From contig NZ_BAGM01000093.1 of assembly GCF_000308855.1 (NCBI RefSeq), forward strand, positions 1 to 64,000: DNA of 64,000 nucleotides, read 5' to 3'. The number at the start of each line of letters is the position of its first letter. Positions within the stretch are counted from its first letter, which is position 1. Made by a program: the position numbers and the translations under genes. This stretch comes from Nocardia veterana NBRC 100344 (GTDB taxonomy: Bacteria; Actinomycetota; Actinomycetes; Mycobacteriales; Mycobacteriaceae). The notes beneath the pieces were generated by a model. It did not search any database. It saw nothing but the letters and a program-made list of their open reading frames with translations, and was not told where the DNA came from. This document shows, one piece after another, positions 1 to 9,543 of this stretch.

Positions 1-285
1 CGGAGCCGGACGCGGGCCGGGACGCGGGCCCGGGGTGGCGCCGGCGGCCGGCTTGGCGGCCGGACGTGCCTGTGCGGGACCGGGTTTCGCGGATGACTTC
101 GCGGAGCCGTTGGCCGGGGCGGACTTCGCCGCGAACGACTCCCGGAGCCGACGGGCGACGGGTGCCTCCACCGTCGACGACGCCGACTTCACGAACTCGC
201 CCTGCTCCTTGAGCGTTGCGAGTAGTTCTTTGCTCGTGACACCGAGTTCTTTTGCCAACTCGTGCACGCGGGCCTTGCCTGCCAC
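1..285 (-). CDS. infB: Translation initiation factor IF-2, N-terminal part (runs off left edge)
   Basis: IF-2 is the GTPase that brings initiator tRNA to the 30S ribosome in the cytoplasm. Only the first 95 codons are here. They start at a GTG (285) preceded by GAGGAG and read [20 protein letters not shown], the helical IF2-N domain typical of actinobacterial IF-2. A Pro/Ala/Arg/Gly-rich linker follows, and the G domain lies beyond the window. It is the last visible gene of the rimP-nusA-ylxR-infB order, 121 nt after ylxR. The match to actinobacterial IF-2 is strong; only the truncation by the window limits it. Confidence 0.93.
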   Translation of the reverse strand, partial: MAGKARVHELAKELGVTSKELLATLKEQGEFVKSASSTVEAPVARRLRESFAAKSAPANGSAKSSAKPGPAQARPAAKPAAGATPGPRPGPRPAP

Positions 286-406
286 TGCTCTCCTCACTGA
301 GAGGTCGAGCGTGACAGTCCCGGCTCCCCGTTTTCAGGGGGCAGGACGCCCGCACGACCTCCGGTTATCTTCGATGGCCGTTCATCGTTGGTACTTCACG
401 GTGTGC

Positions 407-787
407 TCATGAGTGCTCGTGCCTGTTCTCGACGTAGTGCTCCAGGGCTGAGATATCCAGTTTTCCGGACACTCGTAGCGCTCTGCCGAACGCTCGGCGC
501 CGCTCTGCCATGCTCAGACAGGCCGAAACGGGGTGCAGCCAGGCACCCCTCCCGGGAAGTCTGCGCCGCGGATCGGGAACGATCGCGACGACGGCGTCCC
601 CTTCGGGACCGCTGCCGGGCGATTGCGCCACGACCCGCAACAGATCGGCGGCCAGCTCGCGTTTCCGGCATCCGACACAGGTCCGGACCGGGCCGGGGGT
701 TCGGGGAGTGCCCCGAGTTCCGACCTGAGCGGAAAGTGCGGATACCGAAGACTCGCGCTGAGCCTGTGTCCACTGTACCGCTGCCAT
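407..787 (-). CDS. ylxR: YlxR family RNA-binding protein
   Basis: This 126-residue protein carries the YlxR core: RTCVGCRKR near residue 35, then DLLRVV, GRGAWLHP and a C-terminal RRAFGRALRV. The family is small, RNA-binding, and almost always encoded between nusA and infB, as here. It has been linked to RNA metabolism and RNase P, but its role in actinobacteria is not settled. The ATG at 787 gives about 35 residues before the first motif; a later start is possible. It lies 63 nt downstream of nusA and is probably co-transcribed with it. Confidence 0.9.
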   Translation of the reverse strand: MAAVQWTQAQRESSVSALSAQVGTRGTPRTPGPVRTCVGCRKRELAADLLRVVAQSPGSGPEGDAVVAIVPDPRRRLPGRGAWLHPVSACLSMAERRRAFGRALRVSGKLDISALEHYVENRHEHS

Positions 788-850
788 GTCCCGATCTCCG
801 CATCCAGCCCCTGTTCCGCCCCCGACCTCCGTCTCCCGGATCGCCGTGCC

Positions 851-1879
851 CTACCCGTGCTGGGCGTGCGGGCGCGGCGATCCGGCCACGTCGGGGGCCG
901 CATCGGAGCGAATATCGATGCGCCAACCGGTCAATCGCGCGGCCAAGCGGGCGTTCTGACCTTCCTTCCCGATCGCCAGCGAGAGCTGGAAATCGGGGAC
1001 CACGACCCGGGCGGCACGCGCCTCCGGATCGACGATCGTCACCGAGACAACCTTCGACGGGCTCAGCGCATTCCCGACGAAGGTGGCCGGATCCTCGGCC
1101 CAGTCGATGATGTCGATCTTCTCCCCCGCCAGCTCGCTCATCACGTTGCGCACCCGCTGGCCCATCGGGCCGATGCACGCGCCCTTGGCGTTCACGCCGG
1201 GCACCGTGGAGCGCACCGCGATCTTCGAGCGGTGCCCGGCCTCGCGGGCCACGGCCACGATCTCCACCGATCCGTCGGCGATCTCGGGCACCTCGAGGGC
1301 GAACAGCCGCCGAACCAGATTCGGATGGGTGCGCGAGAGGGTGATCTGCGGACCGCGGGCGCCGCGGGAGACACCGTAGACGTAGCACTTGATCCGATCG
1401 CCGTGCTCGTAGCTCTCCCCGGGCACCTGTTCGGCCGGCGGAATCAGGCCCTCGGCGCCGTTGGCCTCACTGCCGATGCGCACCACCACGGTGCCGCGGG
1501 CGTTCATCCGGGCGTCGCGCTGCACGACGCCGCCGACGATATCGCCCTCGTGGGTGGAGAACTCGCCGAAGGACTTCTCGTTCTCGGCGTCGCGCAGCCG
1601 CTGCAACACGACCTGGCGCGCGGTGGTCGCGGCGATCCGGCCGAAGCCTTCGGGCGTGTCGTCCCATTCGGAGATGATGTTGCCGTCGGCATCGGTTTCG
1701 CAGGCCATCACCCGCACCACGCCGGTCTTCTGATTGATGTCGATGCGCGCGTTGGGCTCGTGGCCCTCGGTATGCCGATAGGCGGTCAGCAGAGCCGACT
1801 CGATCGCGGAGAGCACTGTCTCCATCGAGATTCCCTTATCGGCGACGATCGCGCGCAGGGCTTCGATTTCGATGTTCAT
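851..1879 (-). CDS. nusA: Transcription termination/antitermination factor NusA
   Basis: NusA binds RNA polymerase and nascent RNA and modulates pausing, termination and antitermination. The 342-residue product has the N-terminal RNAP-binding domain (about 1-125), an S1 domain containing GTVVVRIG, and two KH domains ([14 protein letters not shown] and [16 protein letters not shown]). The C-terminal acidic repeats of proteobacterial NusA are absent, as is normal for actinobacteria. Its ATG (1879) overlaps the rimP stop in an ATGA arrangement, so translation is probably coupled. Confidence 0.96.
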   Translation of the reverse strand: MNIEIEALRAIVADKGISMETVLSAIESALLTAYRHTEGHEPNARIDINQKTGVVRVMACETDADGNIISEWDDTPEGFGRIAATTARQVVLQRLRDAENEKSFGEFSTHEGDIVGGVVQRDARMNARGTVVVRIGSEANGAEGLIPPAEQVPGESYEHGDRIKCYVYGVSRGARGPQITLSRTHPNLVRRLFALEVPEIADGSVEIVAVAREAGHRSKIAVRSTVPGVNAKGACIGPMGQRVRNVMSELAGEKIDIIDWAEDPATFVGNALSPSKVVSVTIVDPEARAARVVVPDFQLSLAIGKEGQNARLAARLTGWRIDIRSDAAPDVAGSPRPHAQHG

Positions 1880-2520
1880 TCCACGATCCCTTCGGTCGGC
1901 GCAACTACTGGACGGTGTTCTCGCTGGACGGCTTCGCCGGATCCGGCCGCGTCCACGGCCTCGTCCGCGGCGCCCGGCTCCGGTCGGCCCGTGGCCACGC
2001 CGCCGGCGAGTTCCATTTCCGCCGCCCCCGGTGGGGAGAATTCCACCTGGACAACCGCGGAGTCGATATCGGCGAGCGGCACGCTGATCCGGTGCGGGGC
2101 CCGCTTGCCGCCGACCACCAGCGCCACCTCGGTCTCCGTGGCCGCACCGACGCGCGCCTCGAAGACCGCCTTGCCCTCCGGAGTCTGCGCACCCGCGCGC
2201 ATCCGCACCCGGACCTTGCGTCCGCGCGCCCGGCGCCAGTGCCGCAGTTCGGTGAGCGGGCGATCCACACCCGGCGTGGTGACTTCCAGCAGATAGGGTT
2301 TTTCACCGAAATCGCCGGCGGCGTCCAGAGCCTCCGAGATCTGCGAACTCAATTCCGCGATCATGTCCAGGTCGACGGTCTCGTCGCCGTCGACGGTCAC
2401 CGTCACCCGGGTCTGCGGCCCGCCCGCGGCCGTGATGTGCACGCCCTCGAGGTCGAGCCCTCGGCGTTCGACGAGCCCAGCAACGAGCTGGCTCACCCTT
2501 TCCTCGGTCGGCATCGGCAT
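1876..2520 (-). CDS. rimP: Ribosome maturation factor RimP
   Basis: RimP assists maturation of the 30S subunit. The 214-residue product has the family pattern: an N-terminal domain with [21 protein letters not shown], the conserved [14 protein letters not shown], and a C-terminal SH3-like domain. A 35-40 residue Ala/Glu/Gly-rich tail extends past the usual end. It starts at ATG 2520 behind AGGAG and ends in a 4-nt overlap with nusA. It heads the leftward rimP-nusA-ylxR-infB operon and matches M. tuberculosis Rv2842c in position. Confidence 0.93.
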   Translation of the reverse strand: MPMPTEERVSQLVAGLVERRGLDLEGVHITAAGGPQTRVTVTVDGDETVDLDMIAELSSQISEALDAAGDFGEKPYLLEVTTPGVDRPLTELRHWRRARGRKVRVRMRAGAQTPEGKAVFEARVGAATETEVALVVGGKRAPHRISVPLADIDSAVVQVEFSPPGAAEMELAGGVATGRPEPGAADEAVDAAGSGEAVQREHRPVVAPTEGIVE

Positions 2521-3070
2521 GTGGGGCGGCTCCTGGTTCAGTTGTGACGCGGTATTGGTCCTGGTCCGGCATGGTCGGCGCGCATATCCCGGGGAATGTT
2601 CCGCCGGAGGTCTAGCGTAACGCGCTGCAAGAGTGTAAAGGACCAGCCAATCCGGTCGAGTCGGCCCGGGTGCGGTCCGTGCTGCGCGCGGTGCGGGCGA
2701 ACCCTCGGAATCCGGCCGGGATCAGCCGTTGCCGCGCCTCGATGGGGTCCGGCGCGAAGGTGCCGCGCCCGACCGATCGTCGAGCGACGATCCGCTTCCG
2801 CCGGGCCGGCGCTCCCCGCCGCCACCGGGCAGTGGAACGAGAACCGCACCGCATCCCGACGCCCCGGACCGCCCTGCGCCGGATGCCGGCCGGCCGCCAC
2901 CCATCGGGTCGCGGTATCACGGCCCGCGCATTCCCGGGTGGCGCGACAACCTCGAGCGCCGGGCCCGAACAGGACGAACAGCGTTGCGACGGGCGTGGGA
3001 GCGGTGGCGGGCGGTGGGCTCGGCCGGGCTGGGCGCGGGGGTGGTCGGTGAACACTGGCACGATGTAGGC
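2521..3070. other. Divergent intergenic region, no gene recognised
   Basis: About 550 nt separate leftward rimP from the rightward Tat lipoprotein gene. The rimP promoter should lie here. On the minus strand a TACGCT hexamer near 2616-2621 preceded by TTTACA is a possible promoter, though its spacing is short. Open frames through this stretch on both strands are Arg/Pro-rich, have no recognisable domain and look like GC-driven artefacts. Confidence 0.4.
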
Positions 3071-3610
3071 GTGCCCAGCCGTCTCGATCCGAATCCGGTA
3101 TCCCCGCAACGTTCGCCGTCGCGCGTGCTCGACCGTCGCGCGCTGTTGCGCTCCGCCGGCGGCGGAGCGGCCGCCGTGGTAGCGGTGAGCGCGCTCGCCG
3201 CCTGTGCGGACAAGACGCCCGCCGCACCGGATGTCCTTGTGACACAGGAAGTGTCGGCCCGCACCGACGCGGCCTGGGCGAAGGCCGCGATCGCGGCGGC
3301 GCCGGAACATACCGTCGCGCTGAATCTGGTTGCGGCACAGCGGCTTCAGCACGCCGACGCGCTGCGCGCCGAAATCGACCGGGCCGTCGGCGTTTACGGC
3401 GACGGCACGAAACCGAAGTCGGCCACCCCGCCGGTGGCCGAACCCACCGCACCGACCCCGCCGCCGACGGTCGCGGCCGTGCGCGCACGGCTGGCCGACG
3501 CCCAGCGGGCGGCCGCGCAGCTGGCCACGGCCCAAACCGGTTACCGCGCCGGACTTCTGGCCTCGATCAGCGCGTGCTGTGCCACGCACGCGGCCGTCGT
3601 CCTGGCGTGA
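3071..3610 (+). CDS. Tat-exported lipoprotein of unknown function
   Basis: This 179-residue protein starts at GTG 3071. Near residue 20 it has a twin-arginine motif (RRALLRSAGG), then a hydrophobic stretch ending in a lipobox-like LAAC. This predicts Tat export and lipid attachment outside the membrane. The mature part is Ala-rich and helical, with a Pro/Thr linker (PPVAEPTAPTPPP) and a second helical segment. I do not recognise a catalytic domain. It precedes the ferritin-like gene at 3840 in the same direction, and the pair occupies the position of Rv2843/Rv2844 in M. tuberculosis, so the two products may act together. This is inference from position. Confidence 0.75.
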   Translation: MPSRLDPNPVSPQRSPSRVLDRRALLRSAGGGAAAVVAVSALAACADKTPAAPDVLVTQEVSARTDAAWAKAAIAAAPEHTVALNLVAAQRLQHADALRAEIDRAVGVYGDGTKPKSATPPVAEPTAPTPPPTVAAVRARLADAQRAAAQLATAQTGYRAGLLASISACCATHAAVVLA

Positions 3611-3839
3611 GCGAACGGGCGCGTCGACGCCGGCAGGGCACCATCGAGCGGCACTGCGGGCAGACCGACCCTGCGCACGGCACGAGCAGATCCGCACGGC
3701 AATCACAGCCCCGCCGCCCCGCCGGCCCGGCAGGCGTGCGCAGACCGGCGCGAAGGCGGCGCAGCACCCCGCAGCCGGCACACCCCATCGACGAACACCG
3801 CGCGAGCGGGCCCCGACGCCGACCCGGAAAGGACCTCGC

Positions 3840-4271
3840 ATGAGTACCGATCAGCAGGCGCTCCTCGATGCGCTCAACGCCGAATATTCCGCCGTCTACG
3901 CCTACGGCGTGATCGCGGCCTACGCCTCGCCCGAGCGCGCGAAGATCGTCGCCGAATACACCGCCGCCCACCGCGCGCGCCGGGACGCCACCATCGACGC
4001 CCTGAAAGCGGCGGGGGCGAGCGTGCCCGCTCCGGCGGCCGCCTACACGCCCCCCTTCCCGGTCGACGACCCGATTCCCGCCGCGAAGCTGGCGGTCACG
4101 GTCGAATCCGATACGGCCGTGGCGTGGCGTTCGGTGGTGGAGCGGGCCACCACCGCGGACCTGCGCCGCACCGGAATCGACGCCCTCACCGAATGTGCTG
4201 GGCGCCTGGCCGCCTGGCAGTCGATTCTGGGGGTGAGCCCCGCGACCGTCCCCTTCCCCGGACAACCGTGA
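3840..4271 (+). CDS. Ferritin-like domain protein (DUF4439)
   Basis: This 143-residue, all-helical protein reads ALLDALNAEYSAVYAYGVIAAY, followed by EYTAAHRARRD. That spacing of Glu, Tyr and His is typical of the DUF4439 ferritin-like four-helix bundle. The family is widespread in actinobacteria; metal binding is plausible but the biochemical role is unknown. The ATG at 3840 has a GGAAAGGA ribosome-binding site 7 nt upstream. It follows the Tat lipoprotein gene after 229 nt and converges with proS. Confidence 0.82.
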   Translation: MSTDQQALLDALNAEYSAVYAYGVIAAYASPERAKIVAEYTAAHRARRDATIDALKAAGASVPAPAAAYTPPFPVDDPIPAAKLAVTVESDTAVAWRSVVERATTADLRRTGIDALTECAGRLAAWQSILGVSPATVPFPGQP

Positions 4272-4391
4272 GTGGGGGGCTGCCGCGCCTCGACCGACAC
4301 CGGTGGCTCGGCGAGTCCTGACCCAGCCCCCGAATCCGGCGCCGGACCGTCCTGCGGCGAGGCACGACCGCTCGGCGTCGGCGTTCGGCCG

Positions 4392-6149
4392 TCAGCCGTG
4401 GAGCTTGGCCAGCACCGCCTCGACCGCCGAATCGGCAGGCACATCCTCGGATTCGCCGGTGAACCGGTTGCGTAGTTCCACCTTGCCGTCGGCCCAGCCG
4501 CGTCCGATCACCAGAATCCACGGCATCCCGAGCAACTCGGCGTCCTTGAATTTCACGCCGGGCGAGGCGGTGCGATCGTCGAACAGCACGTCGACGCCGC
4601 GGGCGTCCAGGCCGGCGACGACCTCCTCGGCGCCGGCACGCGCGGCCTCGTCCTTGTTGGCGACGACGACGTGCACATCGAAGGGTGCGGCGGCACTCGG
4701 CCAGCGCAACCCCTTCTCGTCGTGCATCTGTTCGGCGATCACGGCGACCATGCGGGAGATGCCGACACCGTAGGAGCCCTGGATCAGCCGGACCGGCTTG
4801 CCGTTCTCGCCGAGCACGTCGACCTCGAACGCGTCGGTGTATTTGTAGCCGAGCTGGAAGATGTGCGCGATCTCGATACCGCGCGCGGCGTGCAGCACAC
4901 CGCGGCCGTCCGGTGACGGGTCACCTTCGCGAACCTCGGCGGCCTCGATCGTGCCGTCGGGGGTGAAGTCACGACCCACGACCAGCCCGACGACGTGCTT
5001 ACCGGATTCGTCCGCACCGGTGATCCAGGAGCTGCCCTTGACCACGCGCGGATCGACCAGGTAGCGAACTCCGTTCGCCAGCAGCGCTTTCGGTCCGATG
5101 TACCCCTTCACCAGGAACGGGTTGGCGGCGAAGTCGGCATCGGTCAGCAGTTCCACCTCGGCGGGTTCGAGACTCGCGCCGAGCCGCTTGTCGTCGACCT
5201 CGCGATCGCCGGGGATGCCGATGCCGACGATTTCGGTCTTCCCGTCGGGATGCCGCAGTTTCACCATGACGTTCTTCAGCGTGTCCGCGGCGGTGATCGG
5301 GCGGCCGTACTGTTCGGCGATGCCGGCGCTGTTGGCCCAGTCGACCAGCGAGGCGATGGTCGGGGTCCCGGGAGTGTCGTGCACGACGGCGGCGGGCCGG
5401 CCGTCGATCGGCAGCTCCGGCGGCGCGGGCGTCACGACCGCCTCGACATTGGCGGCGTAGCCGGATTCCAGGCAGGTGACGTAGGTGTCCTCGCCGATGG
5501 GACTGCTGGCGAGGAATTCCTCCGACGCGCTGCCGCCCATCGCGCCCGAGGTCGCGGCCACGATCACATATTCGACGCCCAGCCGGGCGAAGATGCGCTG
5601 ATAGGCCTGGCGGTGCGCGGCGTAGCTGGCCTTCAGCCCGTCCTCGTCGAGATCGAAGGAGTAGGAGTCCTTCATGATGAACTCGCGCCCACGCAGGATG
5701 CCGGCCCGCGGCCGTTCCTCGTCGCGGTACTTCGTCTGGATCTGGTACAGCGTGACCGGCAGATCCTTGTACGAGTTGTATTCACCCTTGACCGTCAGCG
5801 CGAACAGTTCCTCGTGGGTGGGGCCGAGCAGCATATCGGCGCCCTTGCGATCCCGCAGCCGGAACAGGCTGTCGCCGTATTCGGTCCAGCGGTTGGTGGT
5901 CTCGTAGGGGTCGCGCGGCAGCAGGGCGGGCAGCGAGATCTCCTGCGCGCCGATCGCGTTCATCTCCTCGCGCACCACGTTCTCGATCCGGCGCAACACC
6001 TTCAAACCCAGCGGCAGCCAGGAGTACACGCCCGGCGCGATCCGGCGCACATATCCGGCCCGGACGAGAAGCTTGTGGCTGGGCACCTCGGCGTCGGCGG
6101 GATCGTCGCGCAGGGTGCGCAGGAACAGGTGCGAGAGACGGGTGATCAC
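4392..6149 (-). CDS. proS: Prolyl-tRNA synthetase
   Basis: This class II aminoacyl-tRNA synthetase charges tRNA-Pro with proline. The 585-residue product is the bacterial type, with an insertion (editing) domain at about residues 220-400 between class II motifs 2 and 3. Motif 2 ([20 protein letters not shown]) and motif 3 ([11 protein letters not shown]) are clear, followed by an anticodon-binding domain. The GTG at 6149 lies 8 nt after a TAGTCT -10 box on the minus strand, so the mRNA is probably leaderless. Position matches Rv2845c. Confidence 0.96.
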   Translation of the reverse strand: MITRLSHLFLRTLRDDPADAEVPSHKLLVRAGYVRRIAPGVYSWLPLGLKVLRRIENVVREEMNAIGAQEISLPALLPRDPYETTNRWTEYGDSLFRLRDRKGADMLLGPTHEELFALTVKGEYNSYKDLPVTLYQIQTKYRDEERPRAGILRGREFIMKDSYSFDLDEDGLKASYAAHRQAYQRIFARLGVEYVIVAATSGAMGGSASEEFLASSPIGEDTYVTCLESGYAANVEAVVTPAPPELPIDGRPAAVVHDTPGTPTIASLVDWANSAGIAEQYGRPITAADTLKNVMVKLRHPDGKTEIVGIGIPGDREVDDKRLGASLEPAEVELLTDADFAANPFLVKGYIGPKALLANGVRYLVDPRVVKGSSWITGADESGKHVVGLVVGRDFTPDGTIEAAEVREGDPSPDGRGVLHAARGIEIAHIFQLGYKYTDAFEVDVLGENGKPVRLIQGSYGVGISRMVAVIAEQMHDEKGLRWPSAAAPFDVHVVVANKDEAARAGAEEVVAGLDARGVDVLFDDRTASPGVKFKDAELLGMPWILVIGRGWADGKVELRNRFTGESEDVPADSAVEAVLAKLHG

Positions 6150-6157
6150 GGATGCAC

Positions 6158-6163
6158 AGACTA
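6158..6163 (-). promoter_or_regulatory. Predicted -10 box of leaderless proS
   Basis: On the minus strand TAGTCT is followed after 8 nt by the GTG start of proS, with no Shine-Dalgarno sequence between. This spacing puts the transcription start at or beside the start codon. Confidence 0.5.
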
Positions 6164-6207
6164 GCCGCTGCTGCGCGGATGCTTACAGGGCGTTACCGTA
6201 TCCGCTC

Positions 6208-6972
6208 GTGCTGGTGATCCTGCCTCCTTCCGAAACCAAGTCCGACGGCGGAACTCTCGGTCCGCTCGAGTTGGATTCGCTGTGGTTGCCGCAGCTCACC
6301 GCGGTACGGGACAAGCTGATCACCGAGTTGATCGAATTGAGCGCCGACCCGGAAGCGGCGCGGGTGGCGCTGGGCCTGGGCAAGGCCGGCGGTGCGGGCG
6401 CGGAGGGTTTGCAGACCGCGCTGCGACGCAATGCGGCCCTGCGCACCGCGCCGACCAGACCGGCACTGGAGCGCTACACCGGTGTGCTCTACGACGCACT
6501 CGACATCGCGTCGCTGACCAAGATCCAACGCGCTCGCGCGGTCGAGCGCCTGGCGGTCGGTTCGGCGCTGTTCGGTGTGGTTCGTGCGGGCGATGCGATC
6601 CCCGGCTACCGCCTCTCGGGTGGATCCAAACTGCCGGGGATGCCGACGCTGGCCTCGCTGTGGAAACCCGTGCTCGCACCGGCCCTGCGCGAGGCGACCG
6701 CCGGGCAGCTCGTGGTGGACCTGCGTTCGGGCACCTACCAGCAGCTGGGACGGCTACCCGGTGCGGTGACCGCGACCGTGCTGACCGAGCGCCCGGACGG
6801 CAGCCGCACCGTGGTGAGTCATTTCAACAAACACCACAAGGGACTGCTGGCCCGCGCGTTGGTGTCCACCCGGGCCGAGCCCGGTGACATCCGGGCGCTG
6901 GCGCGGATCGCCGAAAAGGCCGGGCTGCGAGTGGAAATCGCGTCGTCCACCGAGCTGCTGGTCCTCACCTGA
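6208..6972 (+). CDS. yaaA: YaaA family peroxide-stress protein
   Basis: The 254-residue protein begins LVILPPSETK, the N-terminal signature of the YaaA/DUF328 family, and ends with KHHKGLLARAL, which matches the conserved lysine/histidine segment. E. coli YaaA lowers free iron and limits DNA damage under hydrogen peroxide stress; the exact activity is uncertain. The chosen GTG (6208) is 58 nt from the divergent proS start, so both promoters share this short gap. A GTG two codons later is an alternative. Confidence 0.85.
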   Translation: MLVILPPSETKSDGGTLGPLELDSLWLPQLTAVRDKLITELIELSADPEAARVALGLGKAGGAGAEGLQTALRRNAALRTAPTRPALERYTGVLYDALDIASLTKIQRARAVERLAVGSALFGVVRAGDAIPGYRLSGGSKLPGMPTLASLWKPVLAPALREATAGQLVVDLRSGTYQQLGRLPGAVTATVLTERPDGSRTVVSHFNKHHKGLLARALVSTRAEPGDIRALARIAEKAGLRVEIASSTELLVLT

Positions 6973-7181
6973 GTGAATTCTCGGTGACCGCCGACGTAAT
7001 TCGAACCGAATAGCGACCACCCACGGGCGGGAATCCGGCTTCGAAAACCGGCCGCTACCAGTGCTTTCGGTCGACGCGGCGACGAATCGCGATGCCTCCG
7101 AACCGGCCCCGGCCTCGCTATCGTAGCTTCGGCGCGGCGGGCCGACCGCTGCCGTTGGATGCGATGGGCGAGGAGTTCGGT

Positions 7182-9011
7182 GTGGGTGACGCCACCGACC
7201 GTGAAGAAAAAGCGCTGAGCCAGTTGACGGATCGGCTGGTCGACCATTTCGGCCACAGCCATTCACCGGAATTGGTGCAGGAATTGGTCGGTCAGGTGCG
7301 GCAGCGGTTCGACGGCCATGCCGTGCGGGATTTCGTGCCGATTCTGGTGGAGCGCATCGTGCGCCGGGAATTGCAGCACCTACCGCCGCAGCCGAGCCGC
7401 GACGATTATCCGGAATTTTCGGAATTCGCTGCCGCACAGGCCGTTACCATCCACTCCACCGATCCGGCCGCCGACAGCGGTCCCGACGACACACCGTCCG
7501 TGCCGGCGACCGACGTGTCCGGCCCCGATGGTCCGGACGGCACGAACGGCGAGGCCGAGGCGGCCACTGCCCCACTGCCGGAAACCGCCGAGTCCGCGCC
7601 GGTGGATTCGGCAGCGGGTGCCGTCCTCGCCGCTTCCGGCGCAGCCGACACCGAGGCTACGAGGCCGGTGGTGGTTGCGGCCACCACGACATCGGCCGAC
7701 GCCGAGGCCACCACGCCGAACGTGGTGGAGACCGACCACGATTCGGGGGACTCGACCGAGAACCGCTCCGGCGACGAACGGACCCGCACCGAGCCACCGT
7801 CCGGCGCGCCGCCCCGGCCCGCCGCCACTGCCGAACCCGTAGGCGCACAGCAGGTTTCGCCGGTCGGCACCGGGCCGGAACCCGCCACCCCGGCGCCCGC
7901 CGGTTTCGTCGCCACGCTGCGGCGGCCACGGGTGGCAGCCGGGTTGGCGGCGGCCGTGGTCGTCGTCGTGGCGCTCGCCGTGGCCTTCGCTTTCCGTGAC
8001 GACGGCGACGCCCCCGCGGCCGGTCCCGCACCGGCCCTGCTCACCGTCCACGGTGTGGTGGGCTCGGAGAAGATGGAGTTCTTCACCGACCCGCGCGTCG
8101 CGGATGTACTGGCCCGCAAGGGATTCCGCCTCGAGGTGGAACCGGCCGGATCGCGCCAGATCGCGACCTCGGTCGATCTGAGCCGCGACGATTTCGCCTT
8201 CCCGTCGAGCAGTCTCGCCGCCGAACGCGTTCAGCGCGAGCGTGGAATCACCGCGAAATACACCCCGTTCTCCTCCCCGATGGTGGTCGCCAGTTTCCGC
8301 CCCGTCACCGAGCTGCTGACCCGGTCGGGAATCGTACGGCCCGGCCCGGTGCCGACCTTCGATATGCACCGCTATCTCGACCTCACCCAGCAGGGCACGC
8401 AGTGGGACCAGCTGCCGGGCAATACGTCGTATCCGGTGCGCAAGAACGTCCTGATCTCGACCACCGATCCACGCACCTCGAATTCCGCGGCGATGTATCT
8501 GGCGGTCGCCGCGTATGTCGCCAACGACGACGCCGTCGTGCAGGGGCCCACCGCGGAGAATTTCGTGCTGTCGAAGGTGTCGCGCCTGTTCACCAGGCAG
8601 GGGTACACCGAGAATTCCAGTGCGGGCCCGTTCGCCGAATACCTCAGCGCCGGAATGGGTCCCACACCGATGGTGTGGGGTTACGAATCACAGTACGTCG
8701 AGGCCGCGGTGGCGGGGCGGTTGCCCGCCGACGCCGAACTGCTGTATCCGTCGCCGACCGTGCTGTCCCGGCACACCCTGGTACCGCTGACCCCGACCGG
8801 CGATCGCATCGGCCGGCTGTTGAGCACCGATCCGGAACTGCAGCGGCTGGCCGCCGAACACGGCTTCCGCACCGCCGATCCGGCGCAGTTCGCGGCCGTG
8901 ACCGCCGAACATCACATCCCGGTCGCCAAGGAGGTGTTCGACGTCGTCGACACTCCGACCTACGACACCCTCGAACATCTGCTGGACGGGGTCGCGCGCT
9001 CCTACAACTGA
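7182..9011 (+). CDS. Single-pass membrane protein with helical N-domain and binding-protein-like C-domain
   Basis: The GTG at 7182 has GAGGAG 6 nt upstream, so I prefer it over ATG 7164; the product is 609 residues. Residues 1-75 form a helical domain (LTDRLVDHFG...LVERIVRREL). A long Pro/Thr/Ala/Glu linker follows to about 240, then one transmembrane helix (VAAGLAAAVVVVVALAVAFAF). The rest, beginning LLTVHGVVGSEKMEFF, resembles an extracellular solute-binding fold. The predicted topology is a cytoplasmic N-domain and an exported ligand-binding domain. No catalytic motif was found. It is flanked by yaaA and an ankyrin gene. The function is unknown; a sensor or adhesion role is speculation. 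Confidence 0.7.
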   Translation: MGDATDREEKALSQLTDRLVDHFGHSHSPELVQELVGQVRQRFDGHAVRDFVPILVERIVRRELQHLPPQPSRDDYPEFSEFAAAQAVTIHSTDPAADSGPDDTPSVPATDVSGPDGPDGTNGEAEAATAPLPETAESAPVDSAAGAVLAASGAADTEATRPVVVAATTTSADAEATTPNVVETDHDSGDSTENRSGDERTRTEPPSGAPPRPAATAEPVGAQQVSPVGTGPEPATPAPAGFVATLRRPRVAAGLAAAVVVVVALAVAFAFRDDGDAPAAGPAPALLTVHGVVGSEKMEFFTDPRVADVLARKGFRLEVEPAGSRQIATSVDLSRDDFAFPSSSLAAERVQRERGITAKYTPFSSPMVVASFRPVTELLTRSGIVRPGPVPTFDMHRYLDLTQQGTQWDQLPGNTSYPVRKNVLISTTDPRTSNSAAMYLAVAAYVANDDAVVQGPTAENFVLSKVSRLFTRQGYTENSSAGPFAEYLSAGMGPTPMVWGYESQYVEAAVAGRLPADAELLYPSPTVLSRHTLVPLTPTGDRIGRLLSTDPELQRLAAEHGFRTADPAQFAAVTAEHHIPVAKEVFDVVDTPTYDTLEHLLDGVARSYN

Positions 9012-9116
9012 GTACGCGCCGGGCGCATCCAACCGAGCCCGGGCGCATCCACCGAGCCCCGGGCGGCGCGTTTCGGATTGCCGGCGCCGAGGGCAGGCCG
9101 TGGTAGTAATGGCGGC

Positions 9117-9512
9117 GTGGATACCGACGGCGTGGACCCGGACCTGGTCGAACTGGCGACGAAGATCTTCGAACTGGCGCGCACGGGCGAGGCCGCGACC
9201 CTGGCGGCGTATATCGACGCCGGTGTGCCGGTGAATCTGAGCAACGACAACGGTGACACCCTTCTGATGTTGGCCGCCTATCACGGCCATCAGGGGGCGG
9301 TGGATGCGCTGCTCGAACGCGGAGCGGACCCGAACCGCGCCAACGATCGCGGCCAGACACCGGCCGCCGGTGCGGTATTCAAAGGGGAGAACGACATTCT
9401 GAAGTCGTTGCTGGCGGCGGGTGCCGACCCGGACGCCGGCACACCGTCGGCCCGCGACGCGGCGAGCATGTTCGGCAAGGCGGAACTGCTCGAACTGTTC
9501 GACCGCGGCTGA
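9117..9512 (+). CDS. Ankyrin-repeat protein
   Basis: This cytoplasmic protein of 131 residues consists of about three ankyrin repeats (for example DNGDTLLMLAAYHGHQGAVD and ALLERGADPNRANDRGQTPA). Ankyrin repeats bind other proteins; the partner is unknown. The GTG at 9117 sits 6-7 nt after TAGTAAT (9104-9110), which looks like a leaderless start. It lies 106 nt downstream of the membrane protein gene and converges with the exporter gene. Confidence 0.85.
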   Translation: MDTDGVDPDLVELATKIFELARTGEAATLAAYIDAGVPVNLSNDNGDTLLMLAAYHGHQGAVDALLERGADPNRANDRGQTPAAGAVFKGENDILKSLLAAGADPDAGTPSARDAASMFGKAELLELFDRG

Positions 9513-9543
9513 GCCGGCGCGCCCCTCGGCACGGTGAACCCTC

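Noticed and set aside
533..2296. Long open frame on the + strand opposite nusA and rimP
   Set aside because: It is antisense to two clear conserved genes, is Arg/Gly/Ala/His-rich and has no domain; it comes from GC-rich codon structure.
4330..4345. GC palindrome between the ferritin-like gene and proS as a terminator
   Set aside because: TCCGGCGCCGGA is self-complementary but has no loop space and no further stem; it is too short to call.
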